NCBI GenBank assembly: GCA_964520055.1
Contig: CAZFME010000116.1
Coordinates: forward strand, 1-6,943
Reading direction: 5' to 3'
Length of the DNA: 6,943 nucleotides
Origin: DUNY01 sp964520055
GTDB lineage: Bacteria > Bacillota > Thermosediminibacteria > Thermosediminibacterales > Tepidanaerobacteraceae
Shown here: positions 5,093 to 6,943 of the stretch, one piece after another
Position numbering within the stretch: position 1 is the stretch's first letter
Layout: each line of letters starts with the position of its first letter
The notes under the pieces: model-generated
What the model was told of the DNA's origin: nothing
The model's input: the letters and a program-made list of their open reading frames with translations, nothing else
The model's database searches: none
Program-made: the position numbers and the translations under genes

Positions 5093-5147
5093 CGGCCATT
5101 TTATAGGTCGGATTTTTCTTGCACTATCTGCACCCGATAAACAGAAG

Positions 5148-5210
5148 TGTCATTCTGAGCGCAGCGAAGAATCCTAAGATCCTTCCGTCGTTGCCTCCCT
5201 CAGGATGACA
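5148..5210. repeat. Dispersed 63-bp palindromic repeat (TGTCATTCTGAG type)
   Basis: The element starts TGTCATTCTGAG (5148-5159) and ends CTCAGGATGACA (5199-5210). The arms are inverted copies with a single G-T mismatch. The interior continues the symmetry imperfectly, with AAGAATC against GATCCTT and GCAGCGA against TCGTTGC. I recall sequences of this kind (TGTCATTCTGAGCG, GCGAAGAATC) as an abundant intergenic palindromic repeat in many bacterial genomes; this is from memory, not a search. Transcripts of either strand could fold into a long imperfect hairpin. Confidence 0.75.
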
Positions 5211-5237
5211 ATAATAGTTCTTTCATAGCAATATGGA

Positions 5238-6131
5238 TTATCTTAGAAAATCTACCAAACTGGGCTGAATGATTCTTGCTCCTACTGAGAGGGAGGCTCT
5301 GTATACGCTCTCTTCCATTTTCAGTTCAGTTATCATTCTAGCTAAGTCAATATCTTCAGTATTTGAAAGCAGTTCCAAATAATCAACCTCATTGGCATCC
5401 AATCTTAATACCGTAGCTTCAAGGCGATTGCTGCGGGCACCTATCTGGGCTCGGTATTTTAAAACTGTGCCCATGGAGCTTTTTATATCCTCCAAGACTT
5501 GACCGGAAATGACTTTGTTGTCGTTTGTCTCAAGGGCTTCCTCCAGTTTTTCTACAGCTGCAAAGATATCTTCAAACACTTCGGAGCCAATTAGATTAAT
5601 AGGTATGCGTTCTGAATGGCCTAGGTTATATTCTATAACTCCATCGACGGTTTCGGCGGTATTTGCTTCAATTTTTCCAGTATCTTCGTCTTTGATGAAA
5701 GGCGTTTTATCTGTGGTGTACCCGCCGAACAGGTATCTGTTGATGCTTGTTGAATTAGCCTCTTGAAAAATCTGATCTTTTAATTCTCTGACTTCATATA
5801 ATATTTTCTCGCGGTCATCATCAGTAAAAGGGCCATTGGCAGCCTGAATAGTAAGTTCATTTAAACGATGAAGTATATCACCTGTATTAGCCAAGGCTGT
5901 TTCGGTGTCCTTCATCCATGTCAAAGCATCCTGGGCATTGCTATTGTATTGTTCAATAGCAGTAAGTTGCCGCCGAAGTTTAAGGGCCATAGCAGCACCT
6001 ACCGGGTCGTCCGATGGACGCCGGATTTTTTTTCTGGAAGAAATCATATCGTTTATATCTCCCAAACGCTTTAAGTTTTGCATCAGATTGCGTGTGAAGT
6101 TTTCATTTATCATGGATTGAGTTATTCTCAT
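5238..6131 (-). CDS. flgL: Flagellar hook-associated protein 3, FlgL
   Basis: A 297-residue FlgL, the outer of the two junction proteins that join hook and flagellin filament. The N-terminal flagellin-like helix region starts MRITQSMINENFTRNL and carries the conserved RRPSDDPVGAAMALKLR (37-53). NRYLFGGYTTDKTPF (131-145) is a typical FlgL signature leading into the variable middle domain, which is small here. The C-terminal helix region ends DIDLARMITELKMEES, then GARIIQPSLVDFLR, the family's C-terminal motif. There is no signal peptide, as expected for a substrate of the flagellar type III export apparatus. The ATG at 6131 is 9 nt downstream of the flgK stop. A purine-rich run (GGAAGGTAGGG) covering the flgK stop is the ribosome binding site, so translation is probably coupled. 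The gene appears complete. A 281-bp spacer with palindromes separates it from the next operon gene. Confidence 0.96.
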   Translation of the reverse strand: MRITQSMINENFTRNLMQNLKRLGDINDMISSRKKIRRPSDDPVGAAMALKLRRQLTAIEQYNSNAQDALTWMKDTETALANTGDILHRLNELTIQAANGPFTDDDREKILYEVRELKDQIFQEANSTSINRYLFGGYTTDKTPFIKDEDTGKIEANTAETVDGVIEYNLGHSERIPINLIGSEVFEDIFAAVEKLEEALETNDNKVISGQVLEDIKSSMGTVLKYRAQIGARSNRLEATVLRLDANEVDYLELLSNTEDIDLARMITELKMEESVYRASLSVGARIIQPSLVDFLR

Positions 6132-6140
6132 ATTTTATCC

Positions 6141-6943
6141 CTACCTTCCGGTTATACCCATGCGATTGACTACTGTATCCAGCATTTCATCTATTGTGGT
6201 TACAACTCTGCTGGCCGCATTATATCCATGGAGATATTGGATCATCTTCGTCATCTCTTCATCTAAGGAGACACTGGATGTCATTTGCCTACGCTCGTTT
6301 AGTTGGCTCACCATGAAAGCCTGACTGTCAGCCGCTCGGGTAGCTTCCTGTGAATCAACACCTATCTTTGAAACAAGAGCACCGTAATAGTCATCAATAG
6401 TGCAGCTTCTTCCATCTATTGATATAATCTTATTTCTAAAGCCTGCCAATTCCAGAGCAATTCGATTGTCACTGGGAATGCCATTTTGCTCTTGGGCGGC
6501 GGCTATTTTTGAAGGATTTTTTACGATGTCGGGATTTACCGATAAGATACCATCTTTATATTCAAAGAACTTTATACCGGTTTCACCGTCCAAATTATAC
6601 CCTTTCTCATGTATAGCATTAAATTCGTCCGTAAAAGCTTCTGTAAACTTATCCAATTGATCGGTATACTTGTTGAGTTTATCATCTCTTAACTCCATAA
6701 GGCCTTTTAACTCACCTTTTAAAATCCTCACATCGGCACCATATTCTTTCCATGTAATTTTTCCATTTTTTACAGAAGTGTCAAATTCCATTGTGGCACT
6801 GTCCGGCCCCTTGACCAATATAGCACCGCCTACGTTTACCGTAAAAATTCCGTTTTCATCTTCATAGGACTCAAATTGCACCAGGTTAGATAACTGGTCA
6901 AGCAGTAAATCTCGCTTATCCTTAAGGTCTGCCGCAGAAGCAC
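6141..6943 (-). CDS. flgK: Flagellar hook-associated protein 1, FlgK (5' partial)
   Basis: The frame is open through the right edge, and the GTG at 6879-6881 is an internal valine because conserved FlgK sequence continues upstream: ADLKDKRDLLLDQLSNL, the well-known AxDLxDQRDxLLDxLS block. About 267 residues of the C-terminal part are visible; the N-terminal half lies outside. Conserved pieces include GGAILV (D1-type region), ELKGLMELRD, FTEAFTDEFNAIHEKGYNLD, and the C-terminal helix LDEEMTKMIQYLHGYNAASR followed by TTIDEMLDTVVNRMG, which packs into the filament-type core. FlgK is the first hook-filament junction protein, exported by the flagellar type III system. It ends at TAG (6141-6143), directly before flgL. 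This gene heads the visible part of the operon, and its promoter lies beyond the window. Confidence 0.96.
   Translation of the reverse strand, partial: ASAADLKDKRDLLLDQLSNLVQFESYEDENGIFTVNVGGAILVKGPDSATMEFDTSVKNGKITWKEYGADVRILKGELKGLMELRDDKLNKYTDQLDKFTEAFTDEFNAIHEKGYNLDGETGIKFFEYKDGILSVNPDIVKNPSKIAAAQEQNGIPSDNRIALELAGFRNKIISIDGRSCTIDDYYGALVSKIGVDSQEATRAADSQAFMVSQLNERRQMTSSVSLDEEMTKMIQYLHGYNAASRVVTTIDEMLDTVVNRMGITGR

Noticed and set aside
4957..5147. Sigma-D flagellar promoter in the flgL-DUF6470 gap
   Set aside because: CCGATA-like strings occur on the plus strand, but none has TAAA at about 15 bases and they face away from the flagellar genes.
6879..6881. GTG as the start of a short FlgK
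   Set aside because: The conserved DLKDKRDLLLDQLS block lies in frame upstream and the frame remains open to the right edge.

Overview
This window looks like a piece of the chromosome of a flagellated bacterium of the Bacillota, most likely an anaerobe of the class Clostridia. The main evidence is gene order. On the minus strand the window reads flgK, flgL, a DUF6470 (YviE-like) gene, fliW, csrA, which is the late flagellar order known from Bacillus subtilis and many Clostridia. Strong purine-rich ribosome binding sites and AT-rich intergenic DNA agree with this. The genus cannot be fixed from sequence alone.

Layout from left to right: (1) positions 1-1028, plus strand: the ATPase YchF, cut by the left edge just after its P-loop region. 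(2) 1018-1554, minus: a DUF4416 protein that overlaps ychF tail to tail by 11 bases. (3) 1555-1843: a gene-free stretch with a promoter candidate, several hairpins and a 29-codon open frame. (4) 1844-2140, minus: a 98-residue coiled-coil protein built on six 21-bp tandem repeats. (5) 2294-3550, minus: a solitary DNA methyltransferase with its own promoter and no visible restriction partner. (6) 3634-6943, minus: the flagellar operon, entering from the right edge with partial flgK and ending at a clear intrinsic terminator after csrA.

The flagellar genes form one functional set. FlgK and FlgL are the two hook-filament junction proteins. FliW and CsrA are the partner-switch pair that adjusts flagellin translation to flagellar export. 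DUF6470 is a conserved but poorly understood companion. Junctions are tight (flgK/flgL 9 nt, DUF6470/fliW 13 nt, fliW/csrA overlapping by 7 nt), except for a 281-bp gap between flgL and the DUF6470 gene. That gap holds two palindromic, dispersed-repeat-like elements. The flagellin gene that often follows csrA is not present here.

No wholly new system is evident. The points most worth following are the palindromes inside the flagellar operon, a small hairpin that recurs in the DUF4416 leader and in the flagellar gap, the heptad-repeat protein, the methyltransferase motif order, and the CxxC tail of FliW encoded by the csrA ribosome binding site.
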